From: Niveibacterium sp. 24ML
GTDB taxonomy: Bacteria > Pseudomonadota > Gammaproteobacteria > Burkholderiales > Rhodocyclaceae
Assembly: GCF_026586805.1 (NCBI RefSeq)
Contig: NZ_JAPFHA010000009.1
Span: 90,969 to 154,968, forward strand
Reading direction: 5' to 3'
Length of the DNA: 64,000 nucleotides
In this document: positions 49,801-58,972 of the stretch, in pieces
Position numbering within the stretch: position 1 is the stretch's first letter
How the letters are laid out: every line of letters starts with the position of its first letter
Made by a program: the position numbers and the translations under genes
The notes under the pieces: generated by a model
The model's database searches: none
Seen by the model: only the letters and a program-made list of their open reading frames with translations
Told to the model about the DNA's origin: nothing

Positions 49801-51192
49801 ATGGTCAGCGTAAGGTTTTGCGGCGCGGTGGGGGAAGTCACCGGGTCGGGGTACTGGATCGAAACCGATCAGGCGCGTGTGCTGGTTGATTTCGGCATGT
49901 TCCAGGGCGGCCGCGACAGTGAGGGGCGCAACCGGGTGATCGAGCCGGTCGAGCCGCGCCGGCTTGCCGCATGCGCGCTCACCCATGCACACATTGATCA
50001 CTCGGGGCGCTTGCCCCTGCTGGCCGCGCATGGCGCCAAGGGTGCGGTGTACGGCACCCCTGCGACGCTTGAACTGGCCGAGGTCTTGTTGCTCGATTCG
50101 GCCAAGATTGCCGAGGAAGACACGGCGCGCGCCAATCGCCGCCTGCGCCGGGCCGCACGGCGCGAACAAAGCCCGCTCTACACGGTGGATGACGTTGAGG
50201 CACTGATGCGGCGCTTCGTGCCGCTGCCTTACGGCGAACAGCGTGAAATCGCGCCCGGCATTGCGATCCGTCTGTTCGATGCTGGCCATATCCTGGGGTC
50301 TTCAAGCGTCGAGATGTGCATTGAGCGCACCGGCGCGCAAGCCCTCACGGTGGTCTTTTCGGGTGACCTGGGGGCACACGATGCGCCGATCCTGCGTGAC
50401 CCGGAAACGCCGCCCAAGGCGGATGTCGTGTTCCTGGAATCGACCTACGGCGATCGGAGTCGCCCGGCGCGTGCGGATGTGGTTGCGGGTTTTCATGCCT
50501 TGCTGCGCCGTGCGGTGTCTGAACGCCGCCGCATGATCGTGCCGGCCTTTGCGGTGGGCCGCACGCAGGTGCTGTTGTACGAGTTGGCGCATGCCTTCCG
50601 TGAGGGGGTTGTGCCGTCTTTCCCTGTGTTTCTCGATAGCCCGATGGCGGCGCGGGCGGGCGCGATCTATGCCCGCCATGGCGAGCTGCACGAGCAGGAC
50701 GCACGCCGCCTTGGGCGCCGTGGTCAGTTGCCTGACACCCTGCGGGTTGTCGAGTCTGCGGCAGAGTCGAAGCTGCTCAATGCCAGCAACGAGTTCTGCA
50801 TGATCCTCAGCGCGGCGGGCATGTGCGAGGGCGGGCGCGTGCTGCACCATCTGCGTCACAACCTGTGGCGCGAGGACGTGATGGTGATCCTGCCCGGCTA
50901 CATGGCGCCCGGCACGGTGGGGCGCGCTTTGGCCGAGGGCGCGCGCGAGGTGGAGATCCTCGGTGAGACGATCGCCGTGCGCGCCGAAGTGATCCAGCTT
51001 GAAGGCTTTTCCGCCCATGCCGACCGGGAGGGGCTGCTGGACTGGCTGGCGCCGCTGGTGCCGGGCTCACCGCGGGTGGTGCTGACCCATGGCGAGGACG
51101 CCGCACGATCCGCGTTGGCGGCGGCGATCCAGCATCGTTTCGCGCTGGCGGCCGAAACGCCGGTGGCCGGTGCGGTGCTGACGTTGGCGTGA
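49801..51192 (+). CDS. Beta-CASP metallo-beta-lactamase nuclease
   Basis: The 463-residue product has the MBL metal motifs THAHIDHSGRLP, HILGSSSVEM, VVFSGDLG and the beta-CASP pieces FLESTYGDR, IVPAFAVGRTQVLLYEL, and SAHADREGLLDWL near the end. Such proteins process or degrade RNA (CPSF73/YsdC-like group). The ATG at 49801 opens the canonical first strand VSVRFCGAVGEVTGSGY. It lies downstream of the OLD nuclease with a degenerate spacer. Confidence 0.88.
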   Translation: MVSVRFCGAVGEVTGSGYWIETDQARVLVDFGMFQGGRDSEGRNRVIEPVEPRRLAACALTHAHIDHSGRLPLLAAHGAKGAVYGTPATLELAEVLLLDSAKIAEEDTARANRRLRRAARREQSPLYTVDDVEALMRRFVPLPYGEQREIAPGIAIRLFDAGHILGSSSVEMCIERTGAQALTVVFSGDLGAHDAPILRDPETPPKADVVFLESTYGDRSRPARADVVAGFHALLRRAVSERRRMIVPAFAVGRTQVLLYELAHAFREGVVPSFPVFLDSPMAARAGAIYARHGELHEQDARRLGRRGQLPDTLRVVESAAESKLLNASNEFCMILSAAGMCEGGRVLHHLRHNLWREDVMVILPGYMAPGTVGRALAEGAREVEILGETIAVRAEVIQLEGFSAHADREGLLDWLAPLVPGSPRVVLTHGEDAARSALAAAIQHRFALAAETPVAGAVLTLA

Positions 51193-51193
51193 G

Positions 51194-51856
51194 TCAAGCG
51201 CCCAGGCGCGCGATCACTTCCGATTCAACGACCCCCGGTGCTGCGGCGTCACGTGTTGCGATGCGCAGCATGGCGCGGGCAACCGTCGCCGCCCCGATCG
51301 GGCGGTAGCGCGCCAGAGACCCGCGCATCAAGGGGGCGACGATGCGCCCGATCAGCAGGCCGATCCGTTCCCCGGGGCGCAATTCCGTGCGCGCGCCGTC
51401 CAGCAGGGAAGGGCGCAGATACCAGCAAGCGGGCATGCCCAGCGCGGCGATGTCGCGTTCGGTTTCGCCCTTGACACGGTTGTAGAACACCTTCGACGCG
51501 GCATCGGCGCCGAGCGCGGACACGATCAGGAAGCGCTGCGCGCCGCTCGCGTGCGCCAGCCGCGCAAGGGCCAAGGGGTAATCATGGTCTACCGCGCGAA
51601 ACGCCGCTTCTGAGCCGGCGACCCGGATCGTGGTGCCGAGACAGCAGAACACATCATCGGCGGCCAGCGCGGGCGCCTCGGCGAGGCGCGCAAAGTCCAC
51701 GACCCGCTGTTCGAGCTTCTCGTGCTGCACCGCAAGCGGACGCCGCACGAGCGCAATCACCCGCCCATAGGCCTCGCTGTGGAGCAAATCCGACAACAAG
51801 TGCTGGCCGACAAGGCCGCTGGCCCCGGCGATCAATGCGCTGCGATGGCGTGTCAT
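51194..51856 (-). CDS. NAD(P)-binding Rossmann oxidoreductase-like protein
   Basis: The 220-residue product begins ALIAGASGLVGQHLLSDLL, an NAD(P)-binding glycine-rich loop, and has FLIVSALGADAASKVFYNRVKGETERDI and WYLRPSLLDGARTELRPGER. This is typical of the HTATIP2/YwnB-like atypical short-chain dehydrogenase group. No substrate is known. The ATG at 51856 fits; the open frame continues upstream across the feoB promoter without homology. It converges with the beta-CASP gene (one-base gap). Confidence 0.78.
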   Translation of the reverse strand: MTRHRSALIAGASGLVGQHLLSDLLHSEAYGRVIALVRRPLAVQHEKLEQRVVDFARLAEAPALAADDVFCCLGTTIRVAGSEAAFRAVDHDYPLALARLAHASGAQRFLIVSALGADAASKVFYNRVKGETERDIAALGMPACWYLRPSLLDGARTELRPGERIGLLIGRIVAPLMRGSLARYRPIGAATVARAMLRIATRDAAAPGVVESEVIARLGA

Positions 51857-51921
51857 GGTCTTGGCTCGATTCCTGCGTAATTGACGCAAAACAATCGTCG
51901 GCGATGCGGTCAGGTTATAAT

Positions 51922-51936
51922 TGATAACGATTCGCG
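51922..51936. promoter_or_regulatory. Candidate Fur box for feoB
   Basis: TGATAACGATTCGCG matches the 7-1-7 Fur consensus TGATAAT-N-ATTATCA at ten of fourteen positions. It lies in an AT-rich patch 53 bp before the feoB start. Fur control of feo genes is common. Confidence 0.5.
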
Positions 51937-51988
51937 TTGGCGTTAAGGCGCGAATGGGCGAATCCGACAATCAGGGTGGTTAGCGTAC

Positions 51989-53992
51989 ATGACTCAATCT
52001 TCCTCTGGCTCCGCCGCGCTTGGCATGGCGGCCGCGATGCCCGCCAAGAGCAATACGGCGGGGGTGTTTGCGCTGGTGGGCAATCCCAACGTCGGCAAGT
52101 CCGTCGTGTTCCACCGCCTCACCGGTACCTATGTGAACGTGTCGAACTACCCCGGCACCACGGTGGACGTATCGCGCGCGGCGGCCCGCTTCGAGCGCGG
52201 CGCCGAGGTGCTCGACACCCCTGGCGTGCTGGCGCTGCCGTCGCGTTCCGATGACGAGCATGCCACCATGCGTGCGCTCCTTCACGAGGATTTGCGCGCG
52301 CTCTTGCAGGTGGGCGATGCCAAGAACCTGCGCCGCACACTGGCCTTGTCGCTGGTGTTTGCAGACCTGGGTCTGCCCTGGGTGCTGGTGCTCAACATGG
52401 CCGATGAGGCGCGTGCGCGCGGCGTCGGCGTTGATCTCCAGGGGCTGTCGAAGGCGATTGGCGCGCCGGTGATCGAGACCGTGGCCACCAGCGGCGAAGG
52501 CCTGCAAAGGCTGCCAGAGGCGCTCAAGCACGCTCACGCATCGCCACAGGCCGCGGCGCGTTTGCGTTACCCAGAAGCGATCGAGGCCGTGGTGACACAA
52601 GCCACCGACTGGCTCGCCCAGAAGTTGCCGAACTCATCGCTCGCCCCGCGGGGTCTGGCGGTGCTGTTTCTCGGGCGGGATGCGGAAGTCGAACGCTGGC
52701 TCGCGGCCCACCTTGGGGCGGAGGCGCAAGAACTGGTGGCGATGCGCGACATGGCCGAAGCGGCCAATGCCGAGCCCATCTCGACCGCACTTGCGCAGGC
52801 GCGCGCCGCCGAAGCCGACCGCCTTGCCAGCATCTACCTGCGCAAAGCGGTGCCAAAGGCAACGCTGTTGTCCACCCGCGTGGGCCGCCTTGCGGTGCAT
52901 CGCGTGTGGGGGCTACCGATCCTGCTGGCGGTACTGTTTGCCGTGTATGAATTCGTTGGCGTTTTCGGTGCCTCGTTCCTGGTCGGGCTGACCGAGGAAA
53001 CCCTGTTCGGCGAATGGCTCAATCCGGCCGTCGAGGGGTTTGTCCGTGGCCATGTGCCGTATCCGTGGCTGGCGGATCTGTTCGTCGGCCAGTACGGTTT
53101 GTGGACGATGGGGATGACCTACGCGCTGGCGCTGATTCTGCCGATCGTTTCAACCTTCTTCATCGCCTTCGGGGTGCTGGAGGACTCGGGCTACTTTTCA
53201 CGCCTTTCGGTGCTCGCCAACCGTGCCTTTGCCGCCATCGGACTCAATGGCCGCGCGGTGCTGCCGATGGTGCTGGGGCTTGGCTGCGTGACGATGGCCA
53301 CGCTCACCACGCGCATCCTGCACACCCGGCGCGAGCGCGTGATTTCGACCTTTCTGCTGGCGCTGGCCATTCCGTGCTCGGCGCAGCTGGGCGTGGTGAT
53401 GGGGATGCTCTCCGGCATCTCGTTTTCGGCCACGCTGATCTGGCTCAGCTCAGTGTTGATCATCCTGTTCGTGTCGGGCTGGCTGGCCTCAAAGCTGGTG
53501 CCGGGGCGCCGCATCCCGCTGGTGACCGAAATGCCGCCGATGCGCATGCCGGTGATGGGCAATGTGCTCAAGAAGACCGGCGGGCGCCTCAAGTGGTATT
53601 TGATCGAAGTGATCCCGCTGTTTCTGTTCGGCACCTTCCTGATGTATGTGCTGGACCGTGTCGGCGCGCTGCCCTGGATCATCGACCAAGCCGAACCGCT
53701 GGTGACCGGCTGGCTTGGCCTGCCCAAGGAGGCGAGTGCTGCCTTCGTCATGGGTTTCCTGCGGCGTGACTTTGGTGCCACTGGCCTGTTCGCGATGGGC
53801 CATCAACTGACCGATCTGCAAACCGTGGTGGGCATGATCACGATTACGCTCTTCGTGCCCTGCATCGCGAGCGTGATGATCGTGATCAAGGAGCATGGCG
53901 GCAAGATCGCATCGGGCATGCTGGGTTTGATCATGCCGATCGCCTTCCTCGTCGGCGGCATTTTCCATTTCATTCTGAAACAGGTCTGGTGA
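51989..53992 (+). CDS. feoB: Ferrous iron transport protein B
   Basis: The 667-residue product has an N-terminal GTPase domain with G1 GNPNVGKS at 31, G2 YPGTTVD, G3 DTPG and G4 NMAD, then a helical switch region. A C-terminal membrane part has gate motifs around GLNGRAVLPMVLGLGCVTMATLTTRIL and IPCSAQLGVVMGM. It imports Fe(II) across the inner membrane. The core motif GLGCVTMATLTTR differs from the common GxGCxVPxxMATR, placing it in a variant group. feoA follows after four bases. Confidence 0.93.
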   Translation: MTQSSSGSAALGMAAAMPAKSNTAGVFALVGNPNVGKSVVFHRLTGTYVNVSNYPGTTVDVSRAAARFERGAEVLDTPGVLALPSRSDDEHATMRALLHEDLRALLQVGDAKNLRRTLALSLVFADLGLPWVLVLNMADEARARGVGVDLQGLSKAIGAPVIETVATSGEGLQRLPEALKHAHASPQAAARLRYPEAIEAVVTQATDWLAQKLPNSSLAPRGLAVLFLGRDAEVERWLAAHLGAEAQELVAMRDMAEAANAEPISTALAQARAAEADRLASIYLRKAVPKATLLSTRVGRLAVHRVWGLPILLAVLFAVYEFVGVFGASFLVGLTEETLFGEWLNPAVEGFVRGHVPYPWLADLFVGQYGLWTMGMTYALALILPIVSTFFIAFGVLEDSGYFSRLSVLANRAFAAIGLNGRAVLPMVLGLGCVTMATLTTRILHTRRERVISTFLLALAIPCSAQLGVVMGMLSGISFSATLIWLSSVLIILFVSGWLASKLVPGRRIPLVTEMPPMRMPVMGNVLKKTGGRLKWYLIEVIPLFLFGTFLMYVLDRVGALPWIIDQAEPLVTGWLGLPKEASAAFVMGFLRRDFGATGLFAMGHQLTDLQTVVGMITITLFVPCIASVMIVIKEHGGKIASGMLGLIMPIAFLVGGIFHFILKQVW

Positions 53993-53996
53993 GCCG

Positions 53997-54233
53997 ATGA
54001 GCCCCCAAGAAATGCGTCTTGCCGACGCGAGCCCCGGCAGCACGGTCCGATTTCGTGGTTTTGACGCCACGCTCGAGACCATGCTGCAAGACCAGTTTCT
54101 CGCTTACGGCATCGCCGTGGGCCAGACGCTCAGCGTGTTGCAGCAACGCCCGATGACGCTGATCCAGTGCGATCACACCGAACTGGCTGTCGAGCACAGC
54201 GTTGCGCGGGCGATGGTGGTCGCGCCGGCCTGA
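53997..54233 (+). CDS. feoA: Ferrous iron transport protein A
   Basis: The 78-residue product is a single FeoA (SH3-like) domain: MRLADASPGSTVRFRGFDATLE, FLAYGIAVGQTLSVLQ, ELAVEHSVARAMVV. It assists FeoB. The order feoB-feoA is reversed compared with many enterobacteria, and no feoC is present. The start is four bases after the feoB stop. Confidence 0.92.
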   Translation: MSPQEMRLADASPGSTVRFRGFDATLETMLQDQFLAYGIAVGQTLSVLQQRPMTLIQCDHTELAVEHSVARAMVVAPA

Positions 54234-54261
54234 CCGGGCCCGCCGGGCGCCGTCGCTGCGC

Positions 54262-54885
54262 CTACGCGCTACGCGTCGGGATTCGATCGAGGATCAGCTC
54301 GGCGACACGGCGGCTGGCGGGCATCACCGTGTGCGCCACGGCAAGGTGAACTTGCTCGTGCGGCCAGTGCGGTTCGCATTCGCCGAGTGAGACCACACCA
54401 TCGTTGGGTTCGTTGCCAAAGTGCGCCCGCATCAGGGCCAGCCCGGCCACGCCGATGATCGCGGTGGTGGGGACCGGAATCGGCCCGATCCCGGCCATGC
54501 GCGCCTCCGATCCGAGCAGATTTCCGCAGTCGCGGGCCAGCGCCTGGAACAGCAGGTTCCCGGCCAAGTGCCTGGCCAGTCGCGATGGACGGACTGGCGA
54601 GCCGACCAGAAACAGGTGCGCCGGGCGCGGCACGTTCCGATGCATGGCATTGATTGCTGCGCGCAGTAGAACACCGCCCAGCGAGTGCCCGACCACCACA
54701 TAGTCACCTTGTGCCGCAATCGCTTCGAGCCTGTGTGTCAGGCGCCGGACGATCGAATCGAAGTCCTCCAGCGTGACCGCGTATCCGAAGGTGCGGGCCG
54801 CGATGCCGGCGCGCTTGAAGCGCGCAAGCGTCGGCCACCAGGACGCGGGCGAGCGCCCCATGCCATGCACGAACAGGGCTTGCAT
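54262..54885 (-). CDS. Alpha/beta hydrolase
   Basis: The 207-residue product has a nucleophile elbow GHSLGG (Ser near residue 75), oxyanion region LFVHGMGRSPASWW and a late His in LAVAHTVMP. It resembles small esterase/lipase-like hydrolases. The substrate is unknown. It starts eight bases after the Dyp peroxidase stop in the same direction and is probably cotranscribed. Confidence 0.75.
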   Translation of the reverse strand: MQALFVHGMGRSPASWWPTLARFKRAGIAARTFGYAVTLEDFDSIVRRLTHRLEAIAAQGDYVVVGHSLGGVLLRAAINAMHRNVPRPAHLFLVGSPVRPSRLARHLAGNLLFQALARDCGNLLGSEARMAGIGPIPVPTTAIIGVAGLALMRAHFGNEPNDGVVSLGECEPHWPHEQVHLAVAHTVMPASRRVAELILDRIPTRSA

Positions 54886-54893
54886 CGCCCAGC

Positions 54894-55775
54894 CTAGACG
54901 CCCAGCGGTGCCAGATCGAGCTTGCCGCCGACGACGGCCGGGCACCAGAAGTAGGCGCCGCTGATCGGGCGTGTGAAGCGGAAGAGCGCATCGGGCGTGC
55001 CGTCGTCGAGTCCGCACATCCGTCGCCACTGCGCTTCAAACGGGTAGAGCGACGCCCCAAAGGCCACGAACACGAGCCCCGCGCGCGCGCCCGATACCCA
55101 GGGCATCGAGCGACGCAGCACGAAGGCTTCGGGCGCGAAGCTCTCCTGTGCCGTTCGCTTGACGTGGGCCGATTCGGGGGCGTCGTCGAGTTCCTCGTTC
55201 GATTCGCGTTCGCGCCCGATGCAATGGTCCTGCTCGGTCCGCGACATGGCATCGAAGGCGCCAAAGCTGTGTTGCCATTGCTGCACGGCCACGAAGCTCG
55301 ATCCGGCCAGCGGGCCGGCTGATTCCGGCGCAATGGCGGCCGCCTGTGCCTCGTCGCCCTGCGGGTTCTCGGTGCCGTCTTCATAGCCGGTGAGGTCGCG
55401 CCCGCCCTGGTGGACGAACGCATCAAGCGTCGATTGGGCCTCGAAGGCCGGCGCCAGCAGTGCGTCGAGCGCACGGTGGCGGTGGAGCAGGCTGCCGTGA
55501 TCGTCGCCGCGCAGCCATAGCCACAAGGCTGCTGGCGTGGACGGCGATTCAAGGCCGGGGGCCGCGAAGGCCGGATAGGCGTTCAGGCCCGGCACTTGCG
55601 CGTTCAAGGCGGCTACGAGGCTGGCGCCGATTCCCACCACGGTATCCGGGCCGCTGCATGCGATGGCGAGTGCCTGCAATGTGCTGCGCGGGTCTGCGCC
55701 TGCGCGCAGGGTGTAGCTCAGGTAGCGCGCAACGGGTGGCAGCGGCGCGAGGATGCCGGGTTGAGCGGTGCGCAT
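54894..55775 (-). CDS. Dyp-type heme peroxidase
   Basis: The 293-residue product has the Dyp signature Asp in GYEDGTENPQGDEA (GxxDG), the heme-side region SFGAFDAMSRTEQDHCIGR and FVLRRSMPWVSG. Length fits the short class B Dyp group. No Tat or Sec signal is visible, so it is probably cytoplasmic. It may act on dyes, phenolics or peroxide. The ATG at 55775 matches the family start; an upstream in-frame extension to 55844 is not supported. An unannotated hydrolase follows. Confidence 0.88.
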   Translation of the reverse strand: MRTAQPGILAPLPPVARYLSYTLRAGADPRSTLQALAIACSGPDTVVGIGASLVAALNAQVPGLNAYPAFAAPGLESPSTPAALWLWLRGDDHGSLLHRHRALDALLAPAFEAQSTLDAFVHQGGRDLTGYEDGTENPQGDEAQAAAIAPESAGPLAGSSFVAVQQWQHSFGAFDAMSRTEQDHCIGRERESNEELDDAPESAHVKRTAQESFAPEAFVLRRSMPWVSGARAGLVFVAFGASLYPFEAQWRRMCGLDDGTPDALFRFTRPISGAYFWCPAVVGGKLDLAPLGV

Positions 55776-55859
55776 GGGGGTGATCTCCTGCAAGGGCTGT
55801 CGGTCAAGCCGGCAATCATCGCAAGTTGCTTGCTGCAGTGCCACCCTTGCGTGGCCGCG

Positions 55860-55871
55860 CCTTGATCAAGG
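55860..55871. promoter_or_regulatory. 12-bp perfect palindrome upstream of the Dyp gene
   Basis: CCTTGATCAAGG is a perfect palindrome 84 bp before the Dyp start, in the 285-bp divergent gap to the Ada-AlkA gene. It could bind a dimeric repressor. The gap also holds a TATAAT-like GGATAATCC near 56047. Confidence 0.3.
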
Positions 55872-56060
55872 TCCGTTGCGGCACTCGGCGTCCGTGCCAT
55901 CCGCGGGAGTTTTGAGTTCATCGCGTCTTTGCGGGGGCCACGACCTTGAGTCTCAGGAAGCGGCGGTGTGTGGAGTGACACCAGGGCCGCCAGCTCCGTG
56001 GCCTGATTCGAAGTCCGAAAACGGCGTGCATCAGCCGATCGAGTGCGGATAATCCACGCC

Positions 56061-57524
56061 ATGACAAGCGATCATTCCGCCCGATACGCCGCCCTTGTGG
56101 CCCGGGACTGCCGTTTCGACGGCCGCTTCTTCGTTGGCGTTTCTTCCACCGGCATCTACTGCCGCCCGGTCTGCCGGGTGCGAACACCCAAGGCGGCCAA
56201 CTGCAATTTCTTCGAGAACGCGGCCGCTGCGGAAGCGGCCGGCTTCCGGCCCTGTTTGCGCTGCCGCCCGGAACTGGCACCGGGGCTTGCTTCGGTGGAT
56301 ATGCCTTCGCGCCTGGCGTGGGCTGCCGCGCAGCGGATTGAAGCCGGGCAGGTGGATGCCGACGGCCTGGCCGGACTCGCCACGCGCCTGGGCATCACCG
56401 ACCGCCACCTGCGGCGCGTGTTCTCCGACGCGTTTGGCGTGACGCCGATTGCTTACCTGCAAACCCAGCGCCTGTTACTGGCCAAGCGTTTGCTGGCCGA
56501 TACCGCCTTGCCGATCACCGAACTTGCGCTGGCGGCGGGCTTTGGCAGCTTGCGCCGCTTCAATGCCGTCTTCCATGCGCACTACGGGCTGAGCCCGTCG
56601 GCGCTTCGCAAGGCCGCCGCAAGCCCGCCCGCAGGCGATTTCATGCGCTTTGAACTGGCCTACCGTCCGCCGTTTGACTGGCCCCGCCTGCTTGCCTTCC
56701 TTGCAGGGCGTTGCGTGCCCGGGGTGGAGGCGGTGGAGGGGGGCTGCTACCGGCGCAGCGTGCGGGTCGAATTCGGCGGGGCGACGCATCGCGGCTGGCT
56801 TGCGATCACGCTTGCCACCGGCAAGGATGCGGTGGCGGTATCGATGTCGAACAGCCTGGTCCGTGTGCTGCCCGCCGTGCTGGCCGGGGTGCGGCGGGTA
56901 TGCGATTTGTCGTGCGAGCCCGATGCCGTGGCGCGCGCACTGGGGCCGCTCGCGGCCGATGCACCCGGCCTGCGGGTGCCGGGGGCCTTTGATGGCTTCG
57001 AGATGGCGGTGCGGGCAGTGCTCGGGCAGCAGGTAACCGTCAAGGCGGCGCACACGCTGGCCGGGCGGTTTGCCGCCGCGCTGGGTGAGCCGGTTGAAAC
57101 GCCGTTTGCTGACATCAATCGCCTGTTTCCGGCGCCGCACTGGGTGGCGCAGGCCAGCGTGGACGAGATTGCCTCGCTGGGCATCGTCCGCCAGCGCACC
57201 GCCGCCATCCTGTCGCTGGCGCGCGAGGTGGCGGCCGGGCGCCTTGACATCGGCCCGGCGGCCGACGTCGATGCCACGCTGGGGCAGCTCCAGGCCTTGC
57301 CCGGCATTGGCCGGTGGACGGCGCAGTACATCGCGCTGCGCGCGCTCGGCTGGCCCGATGCCTGGCCCAGCGGCGACGTCGCGCTGATCAAGTCGCTTGG
57401 CGTGGCCACCGCGCGCGAGGCCGACGCGGCGGCGGAAGCATGGCGGCCGTGGCGCGGCTACGCCACGCTGCACCTGTGGCGGCGCCTGAACGATCCGAGC
57501 ACCCCGGTGGGAGACCTGCGATGA
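56061..57524 (+). CDS. Ada-AlkA fusion: methylphosphotriester/AraC regulator with 3-methyladenine glycosylase
   Basis: The 487-residue product begins with an Ada zinc domain (Cys34, Cys38, Cys65 and Cys68 in GIYCRPVCR and FRPCLRC). An AraC helix-turn-helix follows (about 80-190). An AlkA N-terminal domain and an HhH-GPD glycosylase then run to the end (QALPGIGRWTAQYIALRALG, catalytic Asp nearby). It likely senses alkyl phosphotriesters and excises alkylated bases. The ATG at 56061 gives the Ada start. It is translationally coupled to the methyltransferase gene. Confidence 0.9.
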   Translation: MTSDHSARYAALVARDCRFDGRFFVGVSSTGIYCRPVCRVRTPKAANCNFFENAAAAEAAGFRPCLRCRPELAPGLASVDMPSRLAWAAAQRIEAGQVDADGLAGLATRLGITDRHLRRVFSDAFGVTPIAYLQTQRLLLAKRLLADTALPITELALAAGFGSLRRFNAVFHAHYGLSPSALRKAAASPPAGDFMRFELAYRPPFDWPRLLAFLAGRCVPGVEAVEGGCYRRSVRVEFGGATHRGWLAITLATGKDAVAVSMSNSLVRVLPAVLAGVRRVCDLSCEPDAVARALGPLAADAPGLRVPGAFDGFEMAVRAVLGQQVTVKAAHTLAGRFAAALGEPVETPFADINRLFPAPHWVAQASVDEIASLGIVRQRTAAILSLAREVAAGRLDIGPAADVDATLGQLQALPGIGRWTAQYIALRALGWPDAWPSGDVALIKSLGVATAREADAAAEAWRPWRGYATLHLWRRLNDPSTPVGDLR

Positions 57525-58024
57525 CAACGCGCTGGATGACGTATGCGAGCCCGATCGGGCCGATGGTTCTTGCCGGCCGCGAAGACGGCCTGATCGGCGC
57601 CTGGATTGTCGGCCAGGCGCACTTCGGTGGCGTTCTGCCCGACTGGCGCGAGGACCCGGCCGACGCCTCCTTGTGTGCGGCCGCCCGCCAACTTGATGAA
57701 TGGTTTGGGGGATGCCGCACCGCCTTCGATTTGCCGCTTGCTGCGGTGGGCACCTGTTTTCAACGTGCGGTGTGGGCGCAGATCGCGCGGGTCGGGTTCG
57801 GCGAAACCCGAGACTACGGCAGCGTTGGGGCCGCGCTGGGCAAGCCGGGTAGTGCGCGGGCGGTGGGCGCGGCGACCGGGCGTAACCCCTTCACCATCAT
57901 CGTCCCCTGTCACCGCTTGGTGGCGCGTAACGGTGCGCTGACCGGTTACGCCGGCGGGCTTGAGCGCAAGCGGGCCTTGCTGGCGTTTGAAGCGGGCAGC
58001 CGCCCGTTCCGGTTCGCCGGCTGA
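57521..58024 (+). CDS. ogt: Methylated-DNA-[protein]-cysteine S-methyltransferase
   Basis: The 167-residue product carries the acceptor Cys130 in IIVPCHRLV, preceded by the helix-turn-helix VWAQIARVGFGETRDYG and the arginine finger region. It repairs O6-methylguanine by taking the methyl group on itself. Its ATG overlaps the stop of the Ada-AlkA gene (ATGA), so the two form one alkylation-repair operon. The longer frame open to 57314 lies inside the previous gene. Confidence 0.93.
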   Translation: MTTRWMTYASPIGPMVLAGREDGLIGAWIVGQAHFGGVLPDWREDPADASLCAAARQLDEWFGGCRTAFDLPLAAVGTCFQRAVWAQIARVGFGETRDYGSVGAALGKPGSARAVGAATGRNPFTIIVPCHRLVARNGALTGYAGGLERKRALLAFEAGSRPFRFAG

Positions 58025-58090
58025 AGGTTTTTCCAACCCCTCATTTGTCGCCCCGGCCACCCACAAGCTGGCCGCGAGAAAGCTGCATTC

Positions 58091-58966
58091 ATGAAGACCC
58101 GTGACCTGAGCGATCTGCTTTTGCTCGCCGCCCTGTGGGGCGGCTCTTTCCTGTTCATGCGCTTTGCCGCGCCCGCCTTTGGCGCGGTGGCACTGATCTG
58201 GTTGCGGGTGGCGATTGCATCGCTGTGCCTGCTGCCGCTGCTGGTGATGCGCGGCCAACTCGGCGCGCTGCGGGCGCATGCCGGGCAGATCGCGCTGATG
58301 GGGATCTTCAACTCGGCCTTCCCGTTCGTACTGATCGCCTGGGCGACCTTGTCGATCACTGCCGGGCTGGCGTCCATCCTCAACGCAACGGTGCCGATCT
58401 TTGCGGCGCTGATCGGCGCCGTGTGGCTGGGCGAGCGGCTCGATGCATCGCGGCTGCTTGGTCTGGCAATCGGGTTCACCGGCGTCTTGCTGCTGGCCGC
58501 CGACAAGGCGGATTTCAAGCCCGGTGGCTCGGGCTGGGCGGTCGTTGCGATGCTGGTCGCAACCCTCTCCTACGGTTTTTCGGCCAACCTGACCAAGCGT
58601 CAGCTCGCCGGTGTGCCGGCGCTGGTGAACGCGGCCGGGTCGCAGTTCATCTCGGCGATCGTGCTGCTGCCGTTTGCGGTGTGGCTGTGGCCAGCGCAGA
58701 CGCCGGGTCTGATGGCATGGGCGGCGGTCATCGTGCTGGGTATCGGCTGCACCGCGCTGGCCTACCTGCTGTTCTTCCGGCTCATTGCCCATGTCGGCGC
58801 CTCGCGCGCGGTGACGGTCACCTTCCTGATTCCGCTTTTCGGCGTGCTGTGGGGCTGGGTGTTTCTTGGCGAAACACTCAGCGCGGCGATGCTGGGTGCG
58901 GGGGCCGTTGTCGTGCTGGGGACTGCGCTGGCCACCGGCGTGCTGAAGCTGCCGGCCCGGGCGTAG
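58091..58966 (+). CDS. EamA/DMT family transporter
   Basis: The 291-residue product shows ten hydrophobic segments in two EamA halves (LLLLAALWGGSFLFMRFAAPAF, and the repeat around SYGFSANLTKRQ). It probably exports a metabolite or amino acid; the substrate cannot be read from sequence. It follows ogt by 66 bp and converges with the TMEM175-like gene. Confidence 0.85.
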   Translation: MKTRDLSDLLLLAALWGGSFLFMRFAAPAFGAVALIWLRVAIASLCLLPLLVMRGQLGALRAHAGQIALMGIFNSAFPFVLIAWATLSITAGLASILNATVPIFAALIGAVWLGERLDASRLLGLAIGFTGVLLLAADKADFKPGGSGWAVVAMLVATLSYGFSANLTKRQLAGVPALVNAAGSQFISAIVLLPFAVWLWPAQTPGLMAWAAVIVLGIGCTALAYLLFFRLIAHVGASRAVTVTFLIPLFGVLWGWVFLGETLSAAMLGAGAVVVLGTALATGVLKLPARA

Positions 58967-58972
58967 TCAGCT

